A DNA stretch of 64,000 nucleotides, from positions 62,001 through 126,000 of the forward strand of contig CAJQUW010005746.1 in assembly GCA_907163375.1 (NCBI GenBank). Direction: 5' to 3'. How positions within the stretch are numbered: the first letter of the stretch is position 1; every line of letters begins with the position of its first letter. A model generated the notes under the pieces. The model had not been told where the DNA came from and did not search any database. It saw only the letters and a list, made by a program, of their open reading frames with translations. A program made the translations under genes and the position numbers. Below, one piece after another: positions 42,435-53,767 of this stretch. The DNA is from Prostheceraeus crozeri. Taxonomy: Eukaryota > Platyhelminthes > Polycladida > Euryleptidae.

Positions 42435-42660
42435 CTTAATACTAGAAGGACCGACCGGTCATTTTTGACCGCTGCTCAACCACGAAGTGTTAGAACTTCT
42501 ATGAAATTCGATATTCCGACTTAGCTTGTCTTGACTTTTCTTGAATATGTAGTGGCCTCATATTAGTCGCATCAAAATTTGATTGGACCTATTACTTTCT
42601 TTGTTTTATGTGTGTCTACCTGCAAGGACCGGACCGGTCAAAAATGACCACTTATTAATA
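42435..42660. repeat. ACCGGTCATTTTTGACC inverted-repeat unit (MITE-like)
   Basis: GACCGGTCATTTTTGACC near 42453 and GGACCGGTCAAAAATGACC near 42632 are inverted copies. A TTAA sits just before the left copy, so a TTAA-type (piggyBac-like) MITE is possible but not proven. Confidence 0.4.
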
Positions 42661-42787
42661 TCGTTTAGAATTTTTATACTTTAAATTCAGTTTTCGAATA
42701 GAAATTGGAATAAGCGTGTAGTCTCAAACCAGATTGCTGCATTGTCAAAAGTGAGTGAAAAAACACCCCTGGCTGTTACTATTATTA

Positions 42788-44321
42788 CAGTCCATTTCAT
42801 AAAAAGTGGATCATCCTAAAATTTGACTAAATAAAACATAAGTATGATACAGAAAGCATTTTTCATGTTATTTCATGTCCCTAATATATTTAAATGTCCT
42901 TATATAATCTGATAAGCTATGATACAGTAACGGTTCTTAAGAAGCTAATATTTTGTGGCCCTACCCTTATTGTCAATGACATTACCAATTCGTCTAGGCA
43001 TTGATTCGATGATATCGTTGATTTTTGACTGATCTAACTTTCTCCACTCTCTTTTTAACAGTGACGTAAGTTGTGATGCGCCATCTGTAGGTAGCAGTGA
43101 ACGACGAACGTTACGTTTTAGAATACTCCATACATTTTCTATGGGATTCAGATCAGGAGAACGAGCTGGCCAAGATAATGTCCTAAGTCCTAATTGAGAC
43201 TTGCATAAGTTGACTCTACTACTCCTGTGACACGTAGCATTATCATCCATAAATAACCAAGTCGATGGATCACCAAGTTGATCTGTCATTTGGCCAATGT
43301 TCATTAGTAAAACATTCACATAGCGTTCAGAATTCATGGTTCCTTGGTGTATGTGAAGTTCAGAGCGGCCATTGGTCCAAATGCCAGCCCAAATCAGTAG
43401 AGTCGCACCACCTTGTACCCGGGGACGATGTAAATGTCTCGGAATTTCCTGATCAGATTTTATCCATAATCTCAATCGACCATCACTATCCTTCAGACGG
43501 ACTGATGCCTCATCAGACCAGACAACCCGATCCCATTGATTTCGCCAGTGACAATGACTCATTGCCCATCTGAGACGTCTTTTTGTATGCTGATCTGATA
43601 ATTCGATCTGAGAGGGCCTCTTACAGCTCTTGAAATTCGACTCAATAAGTCTTCTACGAATAGTGGACTTAGAAATAGACGAGTCTAGTGCAGCCATCTC
43701 AGTTAACGAGAGACTTGGATCAACTTCAACAAATCTCAAAATTAGGCGGTCTCTACGTTTGGATGTTCTAGCAAGGCTGACACTTTGCCTTTTGTGAATG
43801 CGATCTCGTTATTGTTCATTTGTGCTTTGTATTGTTTTCAACCGGTAAGAGATAGATTTCTAGCTGAAAGCAATCAGAAGTGCTGCCAACACCACCGCAA
43901 CGAAGTCAGGAAGCTATGGAACATGAAGTCCAGTTAATCACATGTAGCAGTTACATTATTGTTGATGAATCATGGTGCTACACTGGCTCTGATTGACCGA
44001 TTTTCTTTATTTTTGTTTTGCTTGATAGCTTTTGGCTTGTAGAACAACATATTACATAACAAAGGAAACAAATGTAATTTTATAAGAGTGAGGTATGATT
44101 TTGTGTAACATTGCTAAATGAAGATCAAATTATCTACTACTTTTTTATCTATAACAGGAAGACAACTCAATATTCATGCTTGAAATTTCCAACAATGATA
44201 TTAGTAAGCACAACTGACATATCTTCCAAATTTCAGAGAAATTCGTTCAAGTTTGGCGGAGTTAGACAAAGTTGAAGTTAAGGCGATGTTTAAGGGTGAT
44301 CCATTTTTTATGAAACAATCT
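42788..44321 (-). mobile_element. Tc1-like transposon
   Basis: The left terminus CAGTCCATTTCATAAAAAGT follows a TA. The right end near 44321 is its diverged inverse (GGGTGATCCATTTTTTATGAAAC...CTG), without a clear TA after it. The transposase is on the minus strand inside. Confidence 0.75.
42945..43739 (-). pseudogene. Tc1-like DD34E transposase, N-terminally damaged
   Basis: It is a cut-and-paste transposase with an RNase-H-like fold. Catalytic residues are present: Asp in VVWSDEASV, Asp in FMDDNATCH and Glu in NPIENVW, with 34 residues between the last two by my count. The C-terminus (IIESMPRRIGNVIDNKG) is typical. The frame opens at a TTG. Coding similarity continues upstream to about 43810 (QSVSLARTSKRRDR), but the first helix-turn-helix cannot be read, so it is probably not functional although the catalytic domain is open. 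Confidence 0.85.
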
Positions 44322-44423
44322 GGTTCATGTGTGTAACACATGTTCCTTAATACTAATACACAATATTCTTTATTTGCGAAATTACATGCGCACATTGGTT
44401 TTAAACTAACAAGTTAAGTGTGA

Positions 44424-45625
44424 CTATGAGAAATGGGTACAGGGCAGATAAGAGTATTCAATAGATGTTGAAGTCAAGCACAACAGTTTATGCAAGCATC
44501 GCATGAAAAGGGTTCTTATGTTATTTGTTGTACAAGATTTAATCTGGTAATTGTGATGGCGCTTCCGAAGATTATGTCCGCATTCTTTTAAGTCTGGGAG
44601 GAATTCGTGAAGAACGTGGTTCTTGTCTCTCATGATCTTTTTAAATAATATCCTGATCTTAAATATCCTGTTTCTCAATCGTTTTCAAAATATTTGCATC
44701 AGGTTTGTAGAAACCAAGTAGAATGCTGCGCTTCACAAATTTCGTGATACGGGTCTTATCAGCTTCTGAGGTGAATCCCCACAAGCCCTGAACCGCATAG
44801 AGCAGTCTATTTATAACAAGGGCGTCATAAACTTGGTATGCATCTTTTTTGCTGGCACCTCGACTTCGCATGATGTTCATAGCATAAAGACTACAATTAC
44901 ATTTTTTGGACATGCGCACTTGTACTCAGTTTATCAGTATGACTCCAAGAATCTTGATTTTATTAGTACGATTTATATTTGGAATCAGGGCAGCATTCCC
45001 CTTTGATCTGGGTCTTCTGAAGATGATTTCTTTAGATTTTGATACATTCAATTTCAGATTGCATGTATCTGCCTAGGATCTGATGCTTTCAAGTTCTAAT
45101 ATTGCACTTTTTGAGTTATATGGTTGTAGTAGAATGTACGCATTATCAGTGTATTCGATTATCAAATTTTCTTTTGTGATTGGTTTAAGGTCAGAAGTGG
45201 CAACAGTAAACGCAAATGGACCTAGGACTGAACCTGGGAATACTCCGGCATTTATTGTTATATCAATTGACATTTCATCTTGTGAGTGTTTTATGATGAC
45301 GTTCAGTAACAAAATCGACCATCCAATTAAAGACTTCAGTAGACAGATTTAAGCGACTTAGTTGTTCAAGAAGGTTGACGTGACGTATAGCATCGAATGC
45401 CTTACTAAAATCAAGGGATAAAACCTGTATGTAATTGTTATACTCAAGAGCAGTCGTAATTTCTTGTGTTAGAGCAACAAGTGCAGCAGTTGTACTACCC
45501 TTTGGTCGAAATGCGTATTGGTTATCAAATTGCTCATTGTTCTCAAGAGCCTTATAAAGGAATTTCTTAGCAAACCGTGATGGCATGCCATCAGGACCAA
45601 CAGAAGTATTTTTGAGTTTAATCAA
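44424..45625 (-). pseudogene. LINE fragment: reverse transcriptase and C-terminus
   Basis: Minus-strand order: TSVGPDGMPSRF, FRPKGSTTAALVALTQ and SLDFSKAFDAIRHVNL (45625-45275), then PGSVLGPFAF and IEYTDNAY in place of YADD (45312-45073), then NRLLYAVQGLWGFTS (44919-44659), then GHNLRKRHHNYQI near the end. Frameshifts separate the blocks and the catalytic YADD is lost. It belongs to a different LINE family from the two long LINEs here, judging by the C-terminal LRKRHHNY motif. Confidence 0.8.
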
Positions 45626-46509
45626 TGCGTGATGAATTCAATGATTCAATGATTGAATGATTTTAAGTGAATGCATATAAGATAACGAATCAGACACGAG
45701 GCGAAGGAGCATTTTCTGAGTTTTCCTTTGATATCTTTGATATATGGCTCATCGAAGTCGGTAGACTAAGACAGAAATGGTGATGTCGCAAGGTTATCAC
45801 ACTATATCGTGACTGTATTGGCTGAACAAGTCATTCTCATATTTTCATCAAAAATATTGGTGCTTGACATCATCGGAATCCTTGTGATGTAAGGACTGAA
45901 GGCGTGTTCACAATAACTGTAAATTGAAATGAAGTCGCTCAGTATGTGTAAAACAGTTGTTGTTCACATTAGCCTGATTTTCCCATCGTTGAATAGTTTC
46001 AATGTGACAGTGGAGCTCAATGATAGAATAAAATATTGTCACGATTCAATCGTTGCCGTTGCCGTACTAGTGTGAACGCACCTTTGAAATTTGCAAGTTC
46101 TATTCAAAAGAGTTCAATAGCTATTTTTCAAACTTTTTTCAATATTTTTCTTCTTATCGCTAAAGTAAAATTATCATAGATTATTTTAAGACTGACAATG
46201 TAGGCTCTCGAATGGTGCATGGTGCGTAGATAGGAAGGCATGAGAATCGATTGAATTTCGACATAATTTAGGTGGTCAGTCTTTTATAAAGGAAAGCTTA
46301 TCATGCGGCGCGGACCTAGGATTGATCATGGCACCAGCCCTAGGACTCTTCACATAATCAGAGAAAGCATAGAGAATCTCATTTCCGCCGAGAACTTCAG
46401 ACTGCTTCACATTGGATCTATATGTTCTTCTACTTGATCGTGTCTAAAATGAGAAGGAGTCTGGCAGAGGTCGGCAGATAAGCAGGTACGTAGTAGTCGT
46501 CGTAGGACA
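45626..46509. other. No gene recognised
   Basis: Non-coding stretch between LINE fragments. A short run of GATTCAATGATT-type repeats lies near 45630-45655. Confidence 0.5.
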
Positions 46510-47215
46510 GTGGTCTTGACACTTTTCTGCAAAATTAAAGTTATATATTTATCACGGAAATCTTGTAATGCGTCCTATCCAGACATTTTTATCAATAGTG
46601 TGCCAATCGAGGTAGTTACATCTGTGAAAATTCTTGGAGTGATTTTTTCGAATAACTTGCGTTGGAGCGAGCAATTTTCGTCTCTGTATGCAATTTTCGT
46701 CTCTGTATGCAAAATGCTGTCGGGCCATGCCGTATGTCAAGAAATTAAACTCCAATGGTAATTGTAATGACGTTATCATGCAAGGATTCTTCGGCATCGT
46801 TTTTTGTCATATTGTATACTGTTGGCCTATTATGTGCGATTTAAATAGGAAGGATTTCCAGAAACTTGAGATACTGTACAAAAAGGCTTGTCGGTGGGCC
46901 AATTTGACCCACCATAATTCACTTCGTGATCTCCTTGACAGATGCTGTGTGAAGATCATTTAAAATATTTGTATACATAAAGACTGTCATCCCGTTGTCC
47001 CAATTTTTTGTTTTGCGTGACTCTAAGCATAATATCACACATTCCCGTGCCCTTCTTCCTTTACGTCGGAACTCATCCTTGTATTACAACTCATTTGTTC
47101 GATTTTCGTCACGTTCGTAACTTTGACACGTTGATTTTGTCAGTACCAAACAATTCTTGTATTAGTCATACCGCTTTTGTATGATGAATAAAGCATTCTA
47201 CTATCATTATTATTA
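46510..47215 (+). pseudogene. LINE 3'-end fragment (RT thumb/C-terminus)
   Basis: The segment has INSVPIEVVTSVKILGVIFSN followed by NLRW, then in another frame VKKLNSNGN and MCDLNRKDFQKLEILYKKACRWA, the C-terminal region of a CR1/Jockey-type RT, and ends at an ATT-rich tail near 47205. A 19-bp tandem duplication at ~46671-46706 (GCAATTTTCGTCTCTGTAT twice) causes a frame change. The palm domain is absent. Confidence 0.7.
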
Positions 47216-47305
47216 TTGCTTGGCGAACCACTTTTAAATATAAGCATCCCAAAGCGAACCAGCAGTTTTATTCGGAAGAATTGCAATGGGCAAAGACGAC
47301 TAATA

Positions 47306-47400
47306 AAAAATTTTTTAACGGTATATGCTATATTTAAGCAAGGTAGATAATTTCTTATTTTCTCACATGTCACATGAGATTGCAAATTACAGTATTTTTT
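47306..47400 (+). repeat. Dispersed ~95-bp repeat, copy 1
   Basis: The block around TTTTCTCACATGTCACATGAGATTG matches the reverse complement of 57893-57995 with roughly 80% identity. Family unknown. Confidence 0.7.
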
Positions 47401-47519
47401 CAGGATTTTAGTATACTTTAGTAGCATAATTACTAACAGTAATAATAATATAATAATGATAATGATAATAATAGTACTAATGTAATACAAGATCGAAAGA
47501 CAAAGAAGATGATTGTAAG

Positions 47520-47990
47520 GCTTGTACTAAAACACAAAAAGTTTTTTTTGGAGTGCTGGAAAAGGTGCTCAATGGAGTTATGAGAGAGCAAAATTTGAAG
47601 TTTACCGATGAGGAATTGAATACATTACTTTGTGAAGTTGAAGCTATTCTGAATAGTCGTCCAATTGCCAGTCTGTCTGATGATCTAAATGATTTTTGAC
47701 CTCTCACCCCGAATCACATTCTACTTCTGAAATCTGGTCCAAGTTGCCTTCCTGGCTTGTTTTCTGCTGACGAATGGTACATCAAACGAAGATGAAAGCA
47801 AATGCAGTGTTTAGCAGACGCATTCTGGACTCGTTGGAGGATATTTTAGTCTTCTTCAGAAAAGACAGACAAAAATGGAACAAAGGTGAAACATGAAAAA
47901 AATGGAACAGAAATCAAATACGATGACATGAGTCGCATTCGTTCCGTTTCAGTCAGAGCGGTTCATTTCGATCATAAGCACAATTTCAGG
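47520..47990 (+). pseudogene. BEL/Pao-type LTR retrotransposon fragment, integrase C-terminus
   Basis: The frame encodes EVEAILNSRPIAS then SDDLNDF, a stop, PLTPNHILLLKSG and later DAFWTRW, which is the hallmark end of BEL/Pao integrases (EVEAxLNSRPL, LTPNHFL, W.RW). Stops and a frame change mark it as decayed. No LTR or upstream pol sequence was found. Confidence 0.7.
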
Positions 47991-48459
47991 AATAAGAAAT
48001 CTATTTCTAGCCTTCCAACATTTGTTGATCTTGTTCGTCATTGATTCAGATTTTCGTTCAGAGCTGATTCTCGTTCAGAGCTGATTTATTTGAGATCTTT
48101 GCCCAATGCATCAATATTTTTGACTACTTCTTACACTAATATTTCAAATAAGACATCCGTTGCACAGTCATATTTGTGTGGTTGGTGTAAAGTTTGTATT
48201 ATTTCTTGCGTCTAGTTCGGGTCTCTTATTCCTTTGTCTTGCTATAACGCATGTATTTGCATTTCTATGTGTCTCTTCTAGTAGTTTCAGATCTAGGTTC
48301 ATTTTCATATCTACCCTGTCTGTTTGTATGAAGTCTATGTGCATTATCCCTTAAGCATTTACAATACAATTTGAGATTTTAATAGCACTTTAAACTAGTC
48401 CTCTGCTAGAATAGTGCTCCTGGGAAAATGAACAGGAAACACAAAGGAAAGTTAGGATT
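47991..48459. other. No gene recognised
   Basis: It contains a short tandem pair of TCGTTCAGAGCTGATT (48052-48086). Otherwise no supported feature. Confidence 0.5.
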
Positions 48460-49422
48460 TCAAGTTATTGTCACATTTGAGCAGTTATTGAAAACAGGAG
48501 CAAAAGTCACCGTTCCTTGAAACTCCTGAGCACTTTCGCAGGTCTTGGTCGTTTCGTATACTACCGCATCCATATTTTCAAACATCGGGGCTTCCTTACT
48601 TGACGTTGGAATCAATGAACTTTCACCTTGATCGCTTGGCTTCGCATTGCAGTACAGAATTTCTGTCATTCTTTCATTATAGTGTTCGGCAGTGAAATAG
48701 CATTTGTCAGCCTTTTCAGAGATGCGACCTGTCGTCGTTTGGGCAACTTCCTTTGAAACCCCGGCGTTGATCAGTCTCTGCTTTGCGGATCGGCGGAGGC
48801 TGGTATTTGAATAAAAGATTTCTTTTGAGTTTTCATTGTTTGAAAATGCACTCAAGTCTTCATTGTTTAGTGTTTTCATAAGTTCACGTGTGACTTTCTC
48901 TATGGCGTGAATTCCAAACGGACTTTGCTTGTACCATTTATTTCCTTTAGGGTTCTGCATAGGAGTCAAGTAAAAAGCATTGAGACCTTGTATGTTTTTA
49001 CGATATGAAACATATAATTTGTACATGGCGATTATGCATCTGTCTGGATTTTCTTTGTTTGGGTAAATGACTGTGGTCTTTGGCTCCATTCGACTGCAAT
49101 TCAAGCCAAACTTGCTGTTTTTAGATGTTCTCTCTACATACCGCAAAGTTTCTTGTCCGTTCATGATTTCCAAGAACAACTGGGAGTTATCACCGTATTC
49201 GAGATCCTTATGTTCTTGACCGGTGCGTAAGGAAAGATGGACGCCCAGATGATATATGAGTGCATATAATAACTGTCTTGGGTTAGAATAACCAAATGAT
49301 CCGTTCCGCCACAGCATTTCTTCGTGTCGTGCCGTGATCGTTGTTATATTTGCATATGCGATAAACGATTGCACACTTAAGTGAACCTGTTTAGTAAATA
49401 ACATTTTTAGTGTTTGACACAT
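48460..49422 (-). pseudogene. Crypton B tyrosine recombinase, N-terminally truncated
   Basis: The ATG is at 49422, but the first ~12 codons lie in the arm of a fold-back repeat, so the real N-terminal domain is lost. The catalytic region shows LSLRTGQEHKDL (Arg I), IYPNKENPDRC and MYKLYVSYR, WYKQSPFGIHAIE, then NTSLRRSAKQRL where the family normally has a His before SLR. GRIS replaces GHIS, and a Tyr follows in KCYF. The C-terminus FNNCSN matches Crypton C. Loss of the second His makes activity unlikely, although 320 codons are open. Confidence 0.8.
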
Positions 49423-49825
49423 AAGCCTTATATCAATGACGCTTTTCTACATCAACATGCCATAGTTTTATCAATGATCATTTTAGTCCAGTTCATCGGA
49501 ATCTTTTAATCTGTTTCTCGGTAATAGGTCTATGGTTGAAATACGTGAGACAACTACATCACAAAATGCAGCCAGAATGAATTTAGATTCTTATTATAAC
49601 TTTCGATTGTCGTATCCAACACTGCAAAATCATTCTAGCTGCATTTTAAGATGTAGTTGTCTATCACGTATATTTGATCGATATTACCGAGAAAAAGATT
49701 AAAAGATTCCAATAAACTGGACTTAAATGATTATTGATAAAATATGTTGATGCAGAAAAACGTCAAAATGATAAATGGCCTATGTGTCAAACACTCAAAA
49801 AATTATATTTAGTAAACAAACAAGC
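49386..49825. repeat. Fold-back element, ~190-bp inverted arms
   Basis: Arms ~49386-49575 and ~49625-49825 are about 80% complementary, with a ~50-bp centre. The left arm overlaps the 5' end of the Crypton B frame, so that coding start is derived from the repeat or the repeat from the Crypton. Confidence 0.75.
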
Positions 49826-50271
49826 GCTTTAAAAAATTCCCAAAGTTTCCTAATAATTCCCCGTTAGAATTAATCCTGTCAAAGCACAAGCCAATTCGAA
49901 TGGCAACAAAAAAATGAAAATATATTTATATCTACACTGTTATAATAAAATGTGGTGAACCGAATGTTTTACTTTGGAGACTGAGCCCCCTATTTGTCAT
50001 TTAGTTTACGTGTACCTAACTCAAGATAACGGGAGGCCATGATGATAAAAAAGCTGACACCAAAACTTAGCAAAAAGATTCAGCTTGAATGCAAAAAAAT
50101 AGTAGAGGAAATATCAGAGCTTCATCTCTGACGAATGCAGTTTCTGCCAGGCCAGAGCCAGTAGCATGCCTGCGTTCACCGCCTAAAAATTCGTTTGCAA
50201 CACCTAGAATTTTACCGCCCCCCGTCAAAAAATCGTTCCCGCGTACCTGCCTTCGCGTAAATCAATTAAAG

Positions 50272-50442
50272 TTAAGCGTGACTTTTTTGATCGTTCCAGT
50301 ATTGAGTCTGGACTTCTTTGAATTTCATTCCTATTTGATCGCAACCTTCTTCTGCTGCTTTGTCAATGTCAAAGTTAAACAGCTCATCATCAAAGTTCAC
50401 TACTGCATAATTGATCATCGTGCTCTTCCTCTCCAATTTCAT
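50272..50442 (-). CDS. Hypothetical 56-residue acidic protein
   Basis: A short frame opens at ATG (50442) with NFDDELFNFDIDKAAEEG and QTQYWNDQKSHA. The composition looks coding-like (acidic, few rare residues). I do not recognise it. It could be the start of a larger spliced gene or a relic near the Cryptons. Confidence 0.2.
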   Translation of the reverse strand: MKLERKSTMINYAVVNFDDELFNFDIDKAAEEGCDQIGMKFKEVQTQYWNDQKSHA

Positions 50443-50638
50443 AAAATAATAGACTTTATTTGACCCATTCTGTGGAATTCCTAGATTTCCATGATCATGT
50501 ACTTCTCCTTGTATTTCTCCGCTGAAATCACTATGATGCCCAAGATATTGTTGAGTTTGTGTTTCATTGAGACATCTAAGTTTGTCACAAAAATGGATCT
50601 ATAGAGCGCAACATGGATCTATGGTATTAGATGTATAT

Positions 50639-50732
50639 GATAAACCACTGTTTTGAGGAGTGAACCAAGGATCATCTACGAGTGCGAAGCACGAGTAGAT
50701 GTCTTGGTTTACTCCGAAAAAAGTGGTTTATC
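50639..50732. repeat. Hairpin upstream of Crypton C
   Basis: Arms of about 42 nt (GATAAACCACT.../...AGTGGTTTATC) pair with a few mismatches around a small GAA loop. It lies ~210 bp before the Crypton C ATG. Confidence 0.85.
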
Positions 50733-50941
50733 AATATTTCTATTCCGATCATATAAATGGGCATCTATCAATGATCTATCGATGTCCATGATCAATCTGA
50801 TCCTATATCCCGAACATAGTCATGGAAATCTGTAATACTTAGATTTCTAAATTTTAAACTAATTTTCAATAATATAATATGCCTGAGAAATCAATTCTCT
50901 GCCACAATTTCACTATTGTCTAACTGTCAAGCCTACGAAGA

Positions 50942-52241
50942 ATGAATGATTCATTTCTAGAAGAATATTTTGACGAATTCGATTCTCTTATGATGGACTT
51001 TTTCAATGATGACTGTACACAACAAGCTACTTCTGCATCAACCTCTAGATTTGCTACAACATCATCAGAAGAAATACAAGAACATTTGAAAAGAAGAGTA
51101 CCTGAGGGAACCAAGAAGAAAGAAAAGTCATGTGTAAAGCTGTTCAAATCATGGCATGGTGAATGGAAAATAAGACTGGATGGGTGCAAGTTGTTCCATG
51201 AGCTGGAAGAGATGAGCGATAGCGATTTGAATTACTGCTTAAAGTTTTTTTGGCAGATGTGCGTAAACAGGACGGAACGAAATACCCGCCAAAATCGTTA
51301 AAGTCTATATTTGCAATGATACAACATTATTTACAATACGAATGCGGCAGAGATTGGTCATTGTTCAAATCTACAGAGTTCAAAGAGGCACGCGATGTCC
51401 TTGACGCAGAAATGAGAGTCAGCGCAGAAGAAGGAAATGTTGCACCCCAAAACGCGCAGAACAAATATCTGAGGATGATGAAAAGGAATTATGGCAGAAG
51501 GGTATTCTAGGATCTGGTACACCAACTCAACTCCAAGAAAGTCTGATTTACTGTCTCGGAATTCAATTGGGATTACGTGCAGCAGCAGAACATAAGCAGT
51601 TGAATTTTGGAAACAACAGTCAACTGAAGCTAATAACAGAAAATGGAGAGAAGGTTCTTCGATACACAGAACATGTATCAAAATGCAAAAACTTTGGTCT
51701 GAAGCAATCGACATTGGATCCAAAATCTGTAAGAATATTCCCTAACAAAGAAAACCCCAGTCGCTGCGTGATAAACCTTTATGAACTGTACATTTCGCAT
51801 AGACCGACTGAATGTAAATTGCCTGATTTCTACCTAGCGAGGATCAATAATCCGACTTCATCAGTGTGGTACAAAGCTCAACCTTTGGGAATTCATCAGA
51901 TTGAAGGTGTTACCAAGCGATTCATGTCTAGCATTGGCAAAACAGGATATTACACGAATACAAGCTTACGCCGCTCAGCTAAGACAAGGTTGGTGAAGGC
52001 AGGGATACCGAAAGAGGTGGTAAGGAAACGCATGGGCCATATATCAGACGCCGATGAGGTCTATATTCATGAGCAGCTGATGGAAAGAGAAATGGGAAGC
52101 ATACTCTCTGGTTCAAACCCACAGCCTGTGTCCTCTGTTGTCCCGTCTACATCTTTTTTGTCAGAGTCAGAGCAAGAAGCTACCAAGTCAAACAAAACAA
52201 TCATATTTAATAACTGTTCATTTAACAATTGTACATTTTAA
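50942..52241 (+). pseudogene. Crypton C tyrosine recombinase, two frameshifts
   Basis: It starts at ATG 50942 with an acidic N-terminus. The core-binding domain follows, and a T-run (7 T at 51245-51251) marks frameshift 1, after which the frame reads RKQDGTKYPPKSLKSIFAMI. Frameshift 2 lies near 51465. From 51567 the catalytic domain is open: LGLRAAAEHKQL (Arg I), FPNKENPSRCVINLYELYIS, WYKAQPLGIHQIE, NTSLRRSAKTRL (Arg II, with Thr where His is expected) and MGHISDADEVYI (His and Tyr nucleophile). It ends FNNCSFNNCTF. It is related to Crypton B but retains more catalytic residues. Confidence 0.85.
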
Positions 52242-52293
52242 CTATGTTTTGTTATATATGTTTTCTAAAGGATGCAGTATCAGAGATCACATC

Positions 52294-52368
52294 AGTAGAT
52301 GAACTTTCAAGCAGTAGATGAAATTCAATTTTGCATTTCATTTTGCAAAGTTCATCTACTGATGTAAT
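52294..52368. repeat. Hairpin downstream of Crypton C
   Basis: ACATCAGTAGATGAACTTT at ~52294 is perfectly inverted at ~52349-52367. It lies ~50 bp after the Crypton stop and shares CATCTAC with the upstream hairpin. Confidence 0.85.
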
Positions 52369-52699
52369 ATCTTATCACATGGATAAATATAGATATCTGG
52401 ATTAATAGGTAGTTTATACACTTTTTCGTCTACTTTATATTAACATGGGGACATAGGCAATGGAGGAATAGAACTTGGATTGGACATAGGCATTTTTCAT
52501 GTCTTCTCATGGGCTACATATCAGCAACCTAGACTTGGAGTTACACAGAAGTCTCCTCGCCTTCGGCTCGTAGATTCTCACCGTGTAACTCATTGTAGAT
52601 AGTAAGTTACTGTGCGTGTAATTGGCCATCATCATTTTGTTACTATTCGGTCGATTTTTGCTTTGGGCAAGAGTCAAACTGGTTTGCAAATATGTAAAA

Positions 52700-53520
52700 T
52701 ACTCTATTTTAGCAACCGTTCTATGGTGTCGCTGAAGTGTATATCGATCCAGTAATAAAGCGAGTTTTGGAAATGAATGCGTTTTACAACAATGACAATG
52801 CACCACGCGCTACATCCACGGCCGATGTCGATCGCTTATATCTACCACGTAGAAATGGAGGTAGAGGGCTTAAGAACATCCGGGAAGTGATAGAAGGAGA
52901 GGACAGGAGCCTCAACGAATACGTATGGAATAATCAAGACAATCCACTGCTGGTGGTGATGAAATCAGATGAGCAGAACAGCAAAGGCCCGACAAATTCC
53001 AAACATGGAAAGCAGCACAATTGCCGTCAATTGGACAGCAGACAAAGGTGGCATGAGAAGCCTCTGCATGGGCAATATTTCAGACAAACCAAGGACATTA
53101 CAACAAAAGAAACACAGTGCAAATGGCTAGCAGCTGTCAAATTAAAGATTGAGACCGAATGACTGCTAACAGCCGCATAAGATCAGGCTCTGAACACGAA
53201 GGCACATGAAGCACATATCCTAAAGATTTCAACAGACGCGAAATGCAGACTTTGTAAAGCAACTGACGAAACTGTCTCTCACATTCTGACTGGCTGTTCA
53301 AAGCTGGCAGGAACGGAATACCTCTGCAGACAAAACGAAGTTGCCAAATCTATCCATAGAGCGATTTGTAAGGACAAATAAATTGATGTGGTGGATCAAT
53401 ATTGGAAGCACGACCCACAATCGGTGATCGAAACTAATGATGCAAAGATCTTGTGGGACTTCGAAGAGGGAACTGACCACTACAAGCAGGAAGACCAGAC
53501 ATCATCGTGGTGGATAGGAT
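52700..53520 (+). pseudogene. LINE C-terminal fragment with zinc-knuckle-like motif
   Basis: One frame gives ADVDRLYLPRRNGGRGLKNI, the motif PLHGQYFRQT, then after in-frame TGA and TAA stops DQALNTKAHEAHIL, CRLCKATDETVSHILTGC and YWKHDP. This matches the C-terminal region, with its CxxC-H-C motif, of a LINE family common in marine invertebrates. The RT palm is absent and three in-frame stops make it a relic. Confidence 0.75.
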
Positions 53521-53767
53521 CCAAAGGAAAACTAATTGATAATAATAGATAATAATAATAATATATAAAAAAAAAAAATAATAATAATAATGAAGGGTTT
53601 ATTGAAGAATAATGAAAATCATGAATGCATTATACACTTTCTGACACATGCACATACATAGCATAAAGTAACCATAAAAGGAAGATACACTGGTACATCT
53701 ATCATACTCATGTCAAGTTAACAAGCTAATAGCAAATATAAAATATTCAAATAAGCAAGAGTAGAAA

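Noticed and set aside
50089-50463. 124-codon plus-strand frame with ATG
   Set aside because: No recognisable features; the opposite strand has a more coding-like short frame.
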